Notes: a model not told the origin generated them from the letters alone. A stretch of DNA of 64,000 nucleotides from Sphingosinicella soli (GCF_014199685.1 NZ_JACHNZ010000013.1:1-64000), one strand, 5' to 3'. Counted from the first letter of the stretch, positions 23,117 to 34,739 are shown. Numbers and translations are program-made.

Positions 23117-24532
23117 CTATGACATCAGCGTTGCAACGGCGAACACGCAACCGACGATGATCGGAAGGCCGATGAGGTCGAGCAGGAAGCCCGCGCGCAC
23201 CATGTCGGCGACGCGCAGCTCGCCGGTGGCGTAGGCGAAAGCGTTGGGCCCCGTGCCCGAAGGCAGCATGAAACCCCAGCTCGCCGCCATCGCTGCGGGA
23301 ACCGCGAGCAGCGCCGGGTCGATCCCGCTGACCACCACCATACCGGCGATGACAGGAATGAACCCGCTCGCGGTCGCCACATTGGACGCGAACTCGGTGA
23401 CGAGGATGATGACGGCGACGACGATCGTCGCCACGATCCACACCGGCATGCTGGTGAAGGGCGTCAGCTGGTCGCCGATCCACTGCGCAAGGCCCGTCGT
23501 CGTGATGAGCGCGGCAAGCGCAAGGCCGCCGCCGAACATCATGATCACGTCCCACGGCGCCGCGCGCGCCTCCGGCCAGCGGAGAAGCGGGCGTCCGTCG
23601 CCGCCGGGGATCACCAGCAGCAGGCTGCCTGCGACGATGCCGATGGTGCCGTCGTTGATTGCGCCCCTGGGCAGTACGCCGCCTTCGATAAAGGGCAGGA
23701 ATGCCCACGCGAGTACGGTGACGGCGATGATGGGAACCAGGCGTCTTTCCGGCGATGTCCAGGGCCCGGCCTCGCCGATGGCCTCGCGGACCTGATCGGC
23801 ATTGAGGCTGGCATGGCCGAGCCGGTTGAGCGTGATCAGCAGCCACCAGCACACCGGGATCGAGATGAGCACGATCGGAATACCGAACGCTGCCCACGTC
23901 GGGAAGTCGAGCACATAGCCGGTAGTCTTCTCGATCAGCCCGGCGGCGATGACGTTGGTCGGCGAACCGACGAGCGTGCCGAGCCCGCCGATCGAGGCCG
24001 CATAGGCGACGCCGAGCGTCAGCGTGATGGCGAAGGGATCGGGCCCTGTGCGCGGGCCGTCGCCCCTGCTCGCCTTCACCACTGACATCGCGATGGGCAG
24101 CATAATCAGCGCCGTCGCGGTGTTCGAGACCAGCATCGAAAGAAGCGCCGTCGCCGTCATGACGGCGAAGAGCAGCGCCCGTACGCTGGTCCCGCCGTGC
24201 GACACAATGAACAGCGCGACGCGCCGATGGAGCCCGGTTCGCTCGATGGCGAGCGCGATGAACGCGCCGCCGAGCAGCAGGAACAGCACGCCCGAGTAAT
24301 ATTCCCCGGCAACGTCCTCTGCGGTCATCACGCCGAGCAGCGGGCCGAGAATGAACGGCAGGAAGGCGGTGGCGGTGATCGGCATTGCCTCCGTCATCCA
24401 CCATGTCGCCATCAGCAGCGTGATCGCGGCGACGCGCCACGCCGGTTCGCTCAGGCCTGCCGGTGCGGGCAGTGCGAGCAGCAGCAGGAAGAAAGCGATA
24501 CCGCCCCAGAAACCAACGCGGCTGGCGGTCAT
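23117..24532 (-). CDS. SLC13/DASS family anion transporter
   Basis: A 471-residue inner-membrane transporter with about 11-12 hydrophobic segments. Two Ser-Asn substrate/sodium sites are visible: SNTATALIMLPIA near residue 125 and EFASNVATASGF near 395, the paired SNT motifs of the divalent anion:sodium symporters (citrate, succinate, sulfate). The substrate cannot be told from sequence. It is the last gene of the lgt-midA-GNAT-pgeF-DASS overlap chain: its ATG at 24532 overlaps the pgeF stop by four bases. Confidence 0.88.
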   Translation of the reverse strand: MTASRVGFWGGIAFFLLLLALPAPAGLSEPAWRVAAITLLMATWWMTEAMPITATAFLPFILGPLLGVMTAEDVAGEYYSGVLFLLLGGAFIALAIERTGLHRRVALFIVSHGGTSVRALLFAVMTATALLSMLVSNTATALIMLPIAMSVVKASRGDGPRTGPDPFAITLTLGVAYAASIGGLGTLVGSPTNVIAAGLIEKTTGYVLDFPTWAAFGIPIVLISIPVCWWLLITLNRLGHASLNADQVREAIGEAGPWTSPERRLVPIIAVTVLAWAFLPFIEGGVLPRGAINDGTIGIVAGSLLLVIPGGDGRPLLRWPEARAAPWDVIMMFGGGLALAALITTTGLAQWIGDQLTPFTSMPVWIVATIVVAVIILVTEFASNVATASGFIPVIAGMVVVSGIDPALLAVPAAMAASWGFMLPSGTGPNAFAYATGELRVADMVRAGFLLDLIGLPIIVGCVFAVATLMS

Positions 24533-25290
24533 GCCGGAATCCCGATCAGCGAAATCTGGCGGCCGTAATCCGCCTCGCCGTGATGCGTGGCGCGGCGGAA
24601 GCTGAAATATGCCGCTTCGTTCGCGTAGGTGTCCTGCCCGAGAAGTTCGACCCGCCCGAGACCCGCCGCCGCGAGGCGCGCGCCGACATAGGCTTCAAGG
24701 TCGAACTGGTGGTGCCCTGCGCGGCCCGCGAGGAAGAATCGTTCGTTTTCCGGGTTCGCTTCGCAGAAACGCCGGAAGAAGGCGTCGTCGACCTCGTAGG
24801 AGGCGCGGGCGATGCAGGGGCCGACGGCGGCGGCGATGCGGTCGCGGCGCGCGCCGAGGCCTTCCATGGCGGTGATGACACTGTCGGTAACGCCGCCGAG
24901 CGCGCCCTTCCAGCCTGCGTGCGCGGCGCCGACGACACCTGCGTCGCGGTCGGCAAGCAGCACGGGCGCGCAGTCCGCCGTCAATATTCCCAGCAGCACG
25001 CCCGGCGTTGCCGTCGCCATCGCGTCCGCATGCGGGCGGGAGTCGTCCGCGTAAGGTGCGGTCACGGCGATCGCATCGGGGCTGTGCACCTGATGCAGCG
25101 TGACAAGCGCGGCGCCGGGCAGCACGGCCTCCACCGCGCGGCGACGGTTTTCGGCGATGGCGGCGCGGTCGTCCTGCGAGCCGAGGCCGACGTTGAGGCC
25201 CGCGACGATGCCTTCGGAAACCCCGCCCTGGCGGCCGAGAAAGCCGTGCGGCACGGCGAGCGCGGCGGCCGGAACCACAGGAATAGTCAT
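24529..25290 (-). CDS. pgeF: Peptidoglycan editing factor / multicopper polyphenol oxidase-like (YfiH)
   Basis: A 253-residue protein of the YfiH/PgeF (COG1496, laccase-domain) family. The metal and catalytic signature is present: LTADCAPVLL with the catalytic Cys, and AAHAGWKGALGG with the His. PgeF of E. coli removes incorrect amino acids (L-Ser) from UDP-MurNAc precursors, so it supports the wall pathway encoded at the right end of the window. Start ATG at 25290 overlaps the acetyltransferase stop by four bases. The longer open frame to 25854 is the antisense of neighbours. Confidence 0.9.
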   Translation of the reverse strand: MTIPVVPAAALAVPHGFLGRQGGVSEGIVAGLNVGLGSQDDRAAIAENRRRAVEAVLPGAALVTLHQVHSPDAIAVTAPYADDSRPHADAMATATPGVLLGILTADCAPVLLADRDAGVVGAAHAGWKGALGGVTDSVITAMEGLGARRDRIAAAVGPCIARASYEVDDAFFRRFCEANPENERFFLAGRAGHHQFDLEAYVGARLAAAGLGRVELLGQDTYANEAAYFSFRRATHHGEADYGRQISLIGIPA

Positions 25291-25808
25291 GGACGCAGCA
25301 CCTTGCGATAGAGGAACTCGTGATCGGCGTGCGCGCCGACCATGAAGTCGAACTCGCCGACCTTCTCGAAGCCGTACTTCGCATAGACCGTCTGCGCGCG
25401 ATGGTTTTCCGCCCAGACGCTCAGATACATGTCCTGCCAGTTGCCCGCGTTCGCCCAGTCCAGCGCCCAGTCCATCATCGTCTGCGCGATGCCGCGCCCG
25501 TGCCAGGCTTTCAGGATATAGAGCTGGCGAAGCTCGCACTTGCTCCGCCCGTCGTCGTCCGTAGGCAGATAGGCGGGCCCGACCTTGCAATAGGCGAGCA
25601 TCTGCCCCTCCGCCTCGGCGATGCGGAATGCGAAGGCAGGATCGGCGAACTCCACCGGCATTCCGTCGGGACCGAACACTGTCACCAGGAAATGGTCGAG
25701 ATCGTGCTTGGCATAAAGGTGCCCGAACGTCTCGATGAACGTCTCGCGACCAAGGTCGCAGAGCGCGGGGAGGTCGGCTTCGGTCGGTGTGCGGATCGTG
25801 ATGCTCAT
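25287..25808 (-). CDS. GNAT family N-acetyltransferase
   Basis: A 173-residue acetyltransferase. The acetyl-CoA-binding motif A is visible as LYILKAWHGRGIAQTMMDWAL, with the Q/RxxGxG/A type loop (HGRGIA), and the C-terminal motif is NHRAQTVYAKYGFEKVGEF interrupted by typical residues. The substrate is unknown; RimI-like or small-molecule acetylation are both possible. The ATG at 25808 overlaps the midA stop by four bases, and its own stop overlaps the pgeF start by four bases, so it is inside the tight operon. Confidence 0.88.
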   Translation of the reverse strand: MSITIRTPTEADLPALCDLGRETFIETFGHLYAKHDLDHFLVTVFGPDGMPVEFADPAFAFRIAEAEGQMLAYCKVGPAYLPTDDDGRSKCELRQLYILKAWHGRGIAQTMMDWALDWANAGNWQDMYLSVWAENHRAQTVYAKYGFEKVGEFDFMVGAHADHEFLYRKVLRP

Positions 25809-26812
25809 GCGCCGAACCCTGACGGTTCGGGCCAATCCTTGTGCGTGAATGCAAGCACCTTGAACAGGCTCCCCATCGTTTGCGGCAGGGTCAGCCGCCG
25901 CATTGCGCCCGCTATAGCATGGCGGGCTTCCGGGTCGAGCCCGCGCGAGAGGCGCTCGGCGCGGGCTTCGATGCCGAGGGCGCGCAGGAACGGGCCTTGC
26001 AGTGTGAGCGGCGAAACATGGGTGCCCGCTGCGCGGCCTGCTTCGGCGAGCGCGGTGAAGTCGACGTGGGCGGTGAGGTCGTGTTCGCCGGGGGCCGCCA
26101 GCGGATCGGTGGGCGTGTGGGCGGCGAGCGCCTGTAGCGTGTCGCCTTCGGCGGGGCCTTCGTAGCCGTAGTCGATGAGGAGGGCTGCGCCGCCGTCTGC
26201 TGCGATCCTGGCGGCGAGGGTGGTCGCGTATCGGGCGCGGGCCGGGGAGGTTTCTCGGATCGTTTCGGCTTGGGGTATGTAGACGAAGTTATCGGCGGAG
26301 AGTCCGATGCGGCGTTCGTGCCAGGCGCCTTCGAAGTATACATCTTGGCGGATGGGGAGGGCGTCGAAGAATTCGTTGGCAATGACGAGGAGGGGCGCGC
26401 CTTGCGGCACCCCTGACAGATCATCGTGCCATGTGGCGGTCGGGATGCGCTGCGCCTGCGCGGCGCGGAGGGTGGGGCTGGTTTCCACGAAATGGACGGC
26501 GATCGCGTCGGCGAAGGCGGGAAGCGTGCGGGCGGCGCGCAGCAGGTCCGCCATCAGCGTGCCGCGTCCCGGGCCGAGTTCGACGAGGTTCACGCGGGCG
26601 GGCCGCCCGGCGCGGTCCCACAGGTCCGCCATCCACAGGCCGATGATCTCGCCGAACATCTGGCTGATTTCAGGCGCGGTGGTGAAATCGCCGCCGCGCC
26701 CGAAGGGATCGCGCCCGGCGTAGTAGGCCGCGACGCATTCGGCCATGTAGCGGTCGACGCCGATCGGGCCGCGCGCGATCTCGGCGGCGAGCTTCCTCCC
26801 CAGCGGGGTCAT
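25805..26812 (-). CDS. SAM-dependent methyltransferase of the MidA/NDUFAF7 family
   Basis: A 335-residue class I methyltransferase (DUF185, COG1565). The SAM-binding motif reads [16 protein letters not shown]; the family-specific [16 protein letters not shown] opening and [11 protein letters not shown] are clear. NDUFAF7/MidA in eukaryotes dimethylates an arginine of the 49 kDa subunit of complex I; the bacterial protein is presumed to act on the NuoD equivalent or another target. ATG at 26812 overlaps the lgt stop by four bases. The alternative start at 26905 is inside lgt. Confidence 0.9.
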   Translation of the reverse strand: MTPLGRKLAAEIARGPIGVDRYMAECVAAYYAGRDPFGRGGDFTTAPEISQMFGEIIGLWMADLWDRAGRPARVNLVELGPGRGTLMADLLRAARTLPAFADAIAVHFVETSPTLRAAQAQRIPTATWHDDLSGVPQGAPLLVIANEFFDALPIRQDVYFEGAWHERRIGLSADNFVYIPQAETIRETSPARARYATTLAARIAADGGAALLIDYGYEGPAEGDTLQALAAHTPTDPLAAPGEHDLTAHVDFTALAEAGRAAGTHVSPLTLQGPFLRALGIEARAERLSRGLDPEARHAIAGAMRRLTLPQTMGSLFKVLAFTHKDWPEPSGFGA

Positions 26813-27648
26813 TTCGCGAGCGCGCGCTTTCCGGCGGTTGCGACGAAGTAGGCACCGGCCACGATCATCGCGGTGGAAAGCGTCTGGCCCATGGTGAGAC
26901 CCCACGACAGCGTGCCGAGCTGCGCGTCGGGCTCGCGGAAATATTCGACGATGAAGCGGAAGAGGCCGTAGCCGAGCATGAAGGCGCCCACGAGAAGGCC
27001 GGGCTTGTAGCGCGCATCGGTCTTCCAGAAGAGATACCAGAGGATCGCGAACAGCACGAGACCCTCAAGGCCCGCCTCGTAGAGCTGGCTCGGGTGGCGC
27101 AGGATGTCGCCGCCGGTGGGGAACTTCATCGCCCACGGCACATCCGTCGCGCGGCCCCATAGCTCGCCGTTGATGAAGTTGGCGATGCGCCCGAAGAACA
27201 GGCCGAAGGGGATTGTGCAGGCGATATAATCATGCACGCGCAGCCAGCTCAGCTTGTGCTTCCAGGTGTAGATAAGGAGTGCGATCGAAACGCCCGCCGC
27301 CCCGCCGTGGAACGACATGCCGCCTTCCCATAGCTTGAACATGTCGGAGATGTGGCCTTCGGGGCCGAAGAAACGCTCGAAATCATAGAAGAGCACGTAG
27401 CCGATGCGACCGCCCAGGATGATGCCGAGGGTGACCCAGGTGACGAGATCGTCGGCATGGCGCCGCGCCATCGGCGCGCCGGGCTTCGCCAGCATCCTGA
27501 GCAGATACCACCACGCGACGACGATGCCGCCGATATAGGCAAGACTGTACCACCGGATCGGCAGCTCGGCCTCCGTGAACGGCACGGGGATGGAGAACCA
27601 GATCGGATCGATGCTGGGATAATTGAGCGCGGCTTCTATTGCGAACAC
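26809..27648 (-). CDS. lgt: Prolipoprotein diacylglyceryl transferase
   Basis: A roughly 279-residue membrane enzyme that attaches diacylglycerol to the lipobox cysteine of lipoproteins. The family signature is present: [11 protein letters not shown], the essential HGG in MSFHGGAAG, and [14 protein letters not shown]. The C-terminal region ends with the [12 protein letters not shown] segment. A GTG at 27648 gives a natural N-terminus ([14 protein letters not shown]); the ATG at 27726 would add 26 residues of no family likeness and would overlap the leader of the divergent acyl-CoA dehydrogenase. It is the first gene of the overlapping lgt-midA-GNAT-pgeF-DASS operon. Confidence 0.92.
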   Translation of the reverse strand: MFAIEAALNYPSIDPIWFSIPVPFTEAELPIRWYSLAYIGGIVVAWWYLLRMLAKPGAPMARRHADDLVTWVTLGIILGGRIGYVLFYDFERFFGPEGHISDMFKLWEGGMSFHGGAAGVSIALLIYTWKHKLSWLRVHDYIACTIPFGLFFGRIANFINGELWGRATDVPWAMKFPTGGDILRHPSQLYEAGLEGLVLFAILWYLFWKTDARYKPGLLVGAFMLGYGLFRFIVEYFREPDAQLGTLSWGLTMGQTLSTAMIVAGAYFVATAGKRALAK

Positions 27649-27749
27649 GTGACTGTCTGCCCCCAAAATCGATGGGATTGCCCCTGTAGACGCCGCGCAC
27701 CATAGTGCCGGGGGAGCATAACGCAATCATGCGGGGAGGGTTTTGGCCT

Positions 27750-28937
27750 ATGGCCGAGCCGCTGGAAGAGTTTCGCGGCGAGACGCGCGCCTGGCTGGAG
27801 GCGAACTGCCCGGCCGAGATGCGCGAGCGGGTTCTGGAGGAAGCCGACGTCTGCTGGGGCGGGCGCAATGTTCGCTTCAAGAACGCGGCGCAGCGGTTGT
27901 GGCTGGAACGCATGGCGGCGCGCGGCTGGACCGTGCCGGAATGGCCGAAGGAATACGGCGGCGGCGGACTTTCCCCCGAGGACGCGAAGATTCTGGCCGA
28001 GGAGATGCGGCGTATCCATGCGCGGCCGCCGCTCAGTTCGTTCGGTATCTGGATGCTGGGGCCGGCGCTGCTGAAATACGGTAGTGAAGCGCAGAAGGCC
28101 GAGCATCTGCCGAAGATCGCGCGCGGCGAGATTCGCTGGTGCCAGGGCTATTCGGAACCGGGCGCGGGGTCGGACCTTGCCGCCCTGAAGACGAAGGCCG
28201 AGGACAAGGGCGACCACTGGCTGGTGAACGGCTCCAAGATCTGGACGAGCTATGCCGATCAGGCCGACTGGATTTTCTGTCTGGTCCGCACCGAGCCCGA
28301 CGCCTCGAAGCACGAGGGGATCAGCTTCCTGTTGTTCGACATGGCCTCCGAGGGCGTCTCGACCTCCCCGATCAAGCTCATCAGCGGCTATTCGCCGTTC
28401 TGCCAGACCTTCTTCGACAACGTGAAGGTGCCCAAGGACAACCTCGTCGGCGCGCGCGGCAAGGGGTGGTCGATCGCGAAGTATCTGCTGACCCACGAGC
28501 GCAGCTCGATCGGCGCCGACTTCGGCACCGGCGGGCGCGACACGGCGGCGCAGGTCGCGAAGAAGCGCGTCGGCACGCGGGCGGACGGCACGCTCGCCGA
28601 TGAGGGCCTGCGCGTGGACCTTGCGCGGCACGACATCGATACATTGTGCTTCGCGCTCACCATGGAGCGCGTGAAGGACGAGGCAAAGGCCGGGCAGGAC
28701 ATCGGGCATCTCTCGTCGATGCTGAAGCATGTCGGTTCGGAGCTGAACAAGTCGCGGCAGGAGCTGCTAATGAGCGTGTTCGGCAGCGACGGACTGCTGT
28801 GGGACGGCGAGGGCGCGCATGACGGCGACATGGCGAAGGCGTGGCTGCGCTCGCGCGCCAACTCGATCGAAGGCGGCACCGCGGAAGTGCAGCTCGGCAT
28901 CATCGCCAAGCGCGTGCTCGCGCTGCCCGATGCGTAA
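27750..28937 (+). CDS. Acyl-CoA dehydrogenase, first of a pair
   Basis: A 395-residue flavoprotein of the acyl-CoA dehydrogenase superfamily, of the PimC/FadE type. FAD- and substrate-binding blocks are present (WCQGYSEPGAGSDLA, then IWTSYADQADWI). The C-terminal IEGGTAEVQ carries Glu374, the usual place of the catalytic base in this group. ATG at 27750 follows GGGGAGGG by nine bases. The second dehydrogenase starts 9 bases after the stop, and an acyl-CoA ligase follows, so the operon probably activates and desaturates a carboxylic acid (side chain, dicarboxylate or similar). The substrate is unknown. Confidence 0.9.
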   Translation: MAEPLEEFRGETRAWLEANCPAEMRERVLEEADVCWGGRNVRFKNAAQRLWLERMAARGWTVPEWPKEYGGGGLSPEDAKILAEEMRRIHARPPLSSFGIWMLGPALLKYGSEAQKAEHLPKIARGEIRWCQGYSEPGAGSDLAALKTKAEDKGDHWLVNGSKIWTSYADQADWIFCLVRTEPDASKHEGISFLLFDMASEGVSTSPIKLISGYSPFCQTFFDNVKVPKDNLVGARGKGWSIAKYLLTHERSSIGADFGTGGRDTAAQVAKKRVGTRADGTLADEGLRVDLARHDIDTLCFALTMERVKDEAKAGQDIGHLSSMLKHVGSELNKSRQELLMSVFGSDGLLWDGEGAHDGDMAKAWLRSRANSIEGGTAEVQLGIIAKRVLALPDA

Positions 28938-28946
28938 GGAGTGACG

Positions 28947-30083
28947 ATGGCGCTGGTGCTGACCGACGAACAGGCGATGATCCGCGAGGCGGCGGACGGG
29001 TTTTTCGCGTCCGAAGCGCCGGTATCGGCGCTTCGGCGGCTGCGTGACGCTGCCGACGCGACCGGCTTCTCGCGCGATCTGTGGACGAAGATGGCGGAGA
29101 TGGGGTTCGCGGGCGTGCTGGTTTCCGAGGCGCACGGCGGTAGCGGGCTCGGGCTCGTCGCGGCGAACCTCATTCAGGACGCGATCGGTCGAAACCTGTC
29201 GCTGTCGCCGTTCCTTTCGACCGCCGTGCTCGGCGCGACGGCGCTCGGCGAAGCGAACGCTGAACAGCAGGCCGCGCTGCTGCCGAAGCTGGCGGCGGGC
29301 GACCTGCTGCTGGCGCTGGCGAGCGACGAGGCTTCGCGCCACGCGCCGCATCTTGTCCGCACGCGCGCCGAGGCGGCGGGGAACGGCTTCCGGCTCACCG
29401 GCGCGAAGACCTTCGTGTTCGACGGGCATGTCGCCGACAGGCTGATCGTCGCGGCGCGGACCTCGGGCGAGGATGATGAGCGGGACGGGATCACGCTGTT
29501 CCTCGTCGATCCGAACGCGGCGGGCGTGACGGTGAAGCGCACGCAGATGGTCGACAGCCGCAACGCCGCCGACATCCGCCTGGACGGCGTGCAGGTGGAC
29601 GGCGCCGACGTGATCGGCGCGGTGGGCGAAGGCGCGGCGATCCTCGACCGGGTGCTCGACGCGGGGCGCACGTGCCTTGCCGCCGAGATGGTCGGCGTTT
29701 CGGCGCAGAGTTTCACGATAACGGTGGGCTACCTCAAGGAACGCGAGCAGTTCGGCCGCAGGATCGGCAGCTTTCAGGCGCTCCAGCACCGCGCGGCGCA
29801 GCTTTACTGCGAGATCGAGCTTGCGAAATCGGCAACGCTGAAAGCCGCGCAGGCGATCGACGCGGGGGACAAGGACGCGCCGCTCTACGCCAGCCTCGCC
29901 AAGGCAAAGGCGGGCGCGGTGGCGCGGCTCGCGACCAACGAAGGCGTGCAGATGCACGGGGGCATCGGCATGACCGACGACTATGATATCGGCTTCTACA
30001 TGAAGCGCGCCCGCGCCGCCGAAACGAGCTTCGGCGACCTGTCGTTTCATGGCGATCGTCTCGCGCGTATGCTAGGGTACTGA
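28947..30083 (+). CDS. Acyl-CoA dehydrogenase, second of a pair
   Basis: A 378-residue acyl-CoA dehydrogenase fold protein of the PimD type. The N-terminal helical domain starts TDEQAMIREAADGFF; the flavin and substrate regions are recognisable (AVLGATALGE, MHGGIGMTDDYD). It lacks the EGT-type glutamate found in its partner. In known heteromeric dehydrogenases only one subunit carries the active base, so this may be the partner of an alpha-2-beta-2 enzyme with the gene just upstream. ATG at 28947 has AAGGA six bases upstream and is preferred over the GTG at 28941. The ligase gene starts two bases after its stop. Confidence 0.88.
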   Translation: MALVLTDEQAMIREAADGFFASEAPVSALRRLRDAADATGFSRDLWTKMAEMGFAGVLVSEAHGGSGLGLVAANLIQDAIGRNLSLSPFLSTAVLGATALGEANAEQQAALLPKLAAGDLLLALASDEASRHAPHLVRTRAEAAGNGFRLTGAKTFVFDGHVADRLIVAARTSGEDDERDGITLFLVDPNAAGVTVKRTQMVDSRNAADIRLDGVQVDGADVIGAVGEGAAILDRVLDAGRTCLAAEMVGVSAQSFTITVGYLKEREQFGRRIGSFQALQHRAAQLYCEIELAKSATLKAAQAIDAGDKDAPLYASLAKAKAGAVARLATNEGVQMHGGIGMTDDYDIGFYMKRARAAETSFGDLSFHGDRLARMLGY

Positions 30084-30084
30084 A

Positions 30085-31806
<1,722 letters not shown>

Positions 31807-31830
31807 GCAGGCGGGGAGAGGAGAACGGTT

Positions 31831-32409
31831 ATGGCGACGAACCCGGAGATACAGAGCCAGGCGAAGTTCCGGCACATGCTGGACGGCACGCGGGCCGACT
31901 GGATGATCATCGCGCGCGAACATGCGGTGCACCAGAAGGCGGCGGCGCCCATGCAGATCATGGACACGCTCCGGCGGCTCGGCGACATGGTGCTCGGCTT
32001 CGCCGCCGACCAGCTGACCCATTCGCTGATGACCGGCACGCTCGCACGGCGCGCGGGCGCGAGCGACGAAGAGGTGGTGGCCGCGCTGTGCCACGACATG
32101 GGCAAAATCATGTCGGTGCCGAACCACGGCCAGATCGCGGCCGAAGCGCTGAAGCCCTACGTTTCGGACTCGCTCTATCACGCCGTTTACTGGCACCAGC
32201 ATTTTCAGGGCCGGTATTACTACGATCACATGGGCAAGCCGACCGACCTTCGGCTGCAGTTCAAGGACGAGCCCTGGTACGGCTTCGCCTGCCGGCTGGT
32301 GGACGAGTGGGATGCGCCGGCGTTCGATCCGGGCTTCGATGTCGATAGCCTCGAAAGCTTCGAGCCGGAGGTGGTGAAGGTGTTCTCGAACCCCGCCGCG
32401 ATGATCTGA
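31831..32409 (+). CDS. HD-domain protein resembling diiron oxygenases of the PhnZ/TmpB type
   Basis: A 192-residue single HD domain. The metal ligands visible are His64 (QLTHSL), His88-Asp89 (CHDMGK), His99 (PNHGQ), His122/His124 (YWHQHF) and a late Asp (158 or 161). The spacing of 24 residues from His64 to His88 equals that in PhnZ (His34 to His58), and the QLTHSL motif resembles the QLEHSL of PhnZ, but the PhnZ substrate residues Tyr24 and Glu27 correspond to Val54 and Phe57. It is therefore either a phosphohydrolase or an HD-type mixed-valent oxygenase with a different substrate. It is the fourth gene of the acyl-CoA operon, 24 bases after the ligase, so a role in processing the same substrate is possible. 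Confidence 0.8.
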   Translation: MATNPEIQSQAKFRHMLDGTRADWMIIAREHAVHQKAAAPMQIMDTLRRLGDMVLGFAADQLTHSLMTGTLARRAGASDEEVVAALCHDMGKIMSVPNHGQIAAEALKPYVSDSLYHAVYWHQHFQGRYYYDHMGKPTDLRLQFKDEPWYGFACRLVDEWDAPAFDPGFDVDSLESFEPEVVKVFSNPAAMI

Positions 32410-32453
32410 GACGCCGCATCGACAGGGTCTTGCGTCCGCGATAAACCGCTGGG

Positions 32454-34739
32454 ATGGACGACAAGACGCCGCCGGCTCCCCAGCCGTTACAGACCCCGCC
32501 GCCTCCCCGGAAACGGGCGCTTCCGAAGTTGCCGCAGATTTCGCGGCGCAAGCTGCTGATCGGTATCGGCGCGGGCGCGGGGCTTGCGATCGGCTATGCC
32601 GTGTGGCCGCGCCGCGTGCCGCTGAACCTCGCGGTTCGCGAGGACGAGACGCTCATCAATGCCTGGCTGAAGATCGGGGCGGACGGGCGGATCGTCGTCG
32701 CCGTTCCGCAGGCGGAGATGGGGCAGGGCGTTTACACATCGCTGCCGCAGCTTCTGGCGCACGAACTCGGCGCGGACTGGAAGACGGTGTCGGTGGAGCC
32801 CGCGCCGGTGCATCCGGCCTATGCGAATCGCGCGATGGCGGAAGGCATGGCGGCGGAAGCGCCGGGCTTCCTGCAGGGCATCGTGCGCTGGGCGGCGACA
32901 ACGGTGGTCGAGCGGTATTCGCTCCAGCTGACGGGCGGTTCAACCTCCGTCGCGGCCCATTGGGAGCCGCTGCGAACCGCAGGCGCAGCCGCCCGCGCGC
33001 TGCTCTGCGCGGCGGGGGCGAAGTGGCTTGATGTCGATGTGGCGGCCTGCGACACGGTGAACGGATTCGTCGTCGCGCCCGGCGGCAAGACAATCGCGTT
33101 CAAGGACCTGCTCGCCGACATCGATCCCGATGATGCGCCCGACGAGCCGCAATGGCGCGCCGACGGTACGGGGCCTTTTCTCGGCAAATCGATGCCGAGG
33201 CTCGATACGCCCGGCAAGGTGGACGGCAGCGCGCAGTTCGGTGCGGATGTTCGGTTGCCCGGCATGATCTACGCGGCTGTTCGCGGCGCGCCGCACGGCG
33301 CCGCGGGGCTCACGGCCCAGCTGCCGAAGACGGCGCGCAAGGGCGGTGTGATCGGACTGGTCATCGGGCCGCGCTGGTATGCGGTAACGGGCGACACTTG
33401 GTGGGCGGCGCGGCAGGCGCTCGATCTCGTCAACGCGGATTTCGAGCCCGGCGAATCGATGGCCGACAGTCTTGCCATCGAAGAGGCGCTCGACGAGGCG
33501 CTCCACGGCGACGACGGCACGATTTTCGCCACGAGCGGAGACATCGACGAAGGGCTCGAGACCGGAAAGCGGATCGAAGCGGATTATTCGGTTCCGTTCC
33601 TCGCCCACGCCTGCATGGAGCCGATGACGGCGACGGCGCGCGTCGAAAACGGCAAGGTGGAAGTCTGGGTGCCCACGCAGTCCGCGACGCTTGTGGTGTG
33701 GCGTGTGGCCGATGCGCTCGGCGTCGCGGAACAGGACGTGACGGTGTTCCCGACGCTGCTCGGGGGCGGTTTCGGGCGCAAGGCGGAGGTCGATGCGGCG
33801 GTGCAGGCCGCGCTGATCGCGCGCGACGCGGGCCGGCCGGTGCAGCTGATCTGGCACCGCGAGGAAGACATGGCGCGCGATATGTACCGCCCGCCCGCCA
33901 AGGCGCGTATGCGCGGCACCGTGAACGCCGACAAGAAGATCGGCGCGTTCGATATCAAGATCGCCGCGCCGAACCTGGGTGAGAGCTTCATGTCGCGCAA
34001 CATCCCCGCGCTCGCGAGCGGCGGGGACAGCGCGGCGATGCTGGAGGGTGCGCTCTCCATCCCTTATTCCGTGCCCGTGTTCCGCGCCGCGCATGTCGAT
34101 GTGCCGACGCCCGTGCCGCTCGGCTACTGGCGCTCGGTGGGCCACAGCTACACGGCGTTTTTCTGCGAGAGTTTCGTTGACGAACTGGCGCAGGCCGCCG
34201 GGATCGATCCGTTCGAGTTTCGTCTGCGCATGATGGAGGAGGGCTCCCGCGAGGCCGAAGTGCTGAAGACCGCCGCGTCGCGCGGCAGCTTTTCGGCGGT
34301 GAGCGAAGATCACATCGGGCGCGGGATCGCGATCCACAGGAGCTTCGGTTCGATCGTCGCGGAGGTCGTCGAGGTCGAGGCGCCGAGCATCGAACAGGTG
34401 ACGGTGAAGCGCGTGACCTGCGTGGTCGATTGCGGGCGTGTCGTGAACCCGGACATCATCAGGGCGCAGATGGAAAGCGCGATCATCTTCGGCCTCACGG
34501 CCGCCATGCACGGACAGGTGCGTTTTGCCGAGGGGGAAGCGGAGCAGTTGAACTTCGATTCGTATCCGTTGCTGCGGATCGACGAGACCCCCGAGATTGA
34601 CGTCCACATCATGACATCGGATGCCCCGCCCGGCGGTGTCGGCGAGCCGGGCGTGCCGCCGCTCGCCCCCGCGCTCGTGAACGCGATCTTCGCGGCGACG
34701 GGCGAACGCCTGCGCGATCTGCCGCTTTACCGCTACTGA
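32454..34739 (+). CDS. Molybdopterin-binding aldehyde/isoquinoline oxidoreductase large subunit
   Basis: A 761-residue member of the xanthine oxidase family, IorB-like (isoquinoline 1-oxidoreductase beta subunit). The N-terminus has a Pro-rich tail, then twin arginine (ISRRKLLIG, Arg31-Arg32) before a hydrophobic segment, so it may be exported by Tat or anchored on the periplasmic face. Molybdopterin regions are visible ([20 protein letters not shown]) and the catalytic glutamate is Glu731 in [11 protein letters not shown]. The 2Fe-2S small subunit (IorA type) that such enzymes need is not adjacent. The stop overlaps the hemH start by one base (TGATG), a coupling that is probably accidental in function. 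Confidence 0.85.
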   Translation: MDDKTPPAPQPLQTPPPPRKRALPKLPQISRRKLLIGIGAGAGLAIGYAVWPRRVPLNLAVREDETLINAWLKIGADGRIVVAVPQAEMGQGVYTSLPQLLAHELGADWKTVSVEPAPVHPAYANRAMAEGMAAEAPGFLQGIVRWAATTVVERYSLQLTGGSTSVAAHWEPLRTAGAAARALLCAAGAKWLDVDVAACDTVNGFVVAPGGKTIAFKDLLADIDPDDAPDEPQWRADGTGPFLGKSMPRLDTPGKVDGSAQFGADVRLPGMIYAAVRGAPHGAAGLTAQLPKTARKGGVIGLVIGPRWYAVTGDTWWAARQALDLVNADFEPGESMADSLAIEEALDEALHGDDGTIFATSGDIDEGLETGKRIEADYSVPFLAHACMEPMTATARVENGKVEVWVPTQSATLVVWRVADALGVAEQDVTVFPTLLGGGFGRKAEVDAAVQAALIARDAGRPVQLIWHREEDMARDMYRPPAKARMRGTVNADKKIGAFDIKIAAPNLGESFMSRNIPALASGGDSAAMLEGALSIPYSVPVFRAAHVDVPTPVPLGYWRSVGHSYTAFFCESFVDELAQAAGIDPFEFRLRMMEEGSREAEVLKTAASRGSFSAVSEDHIGRGIAIHRSFGSIVAEVVEVEAPSIEQVTVKRVTCVVDCGRVVNPDIIRAQMESAIIFGLTAAMHGQVRFAEGEAEQLNFDSYPLLRIDETPEIDVHIMTSDAPPGGVGEPGVPPLAPALVNAIFAATGERLRDLPLYRY

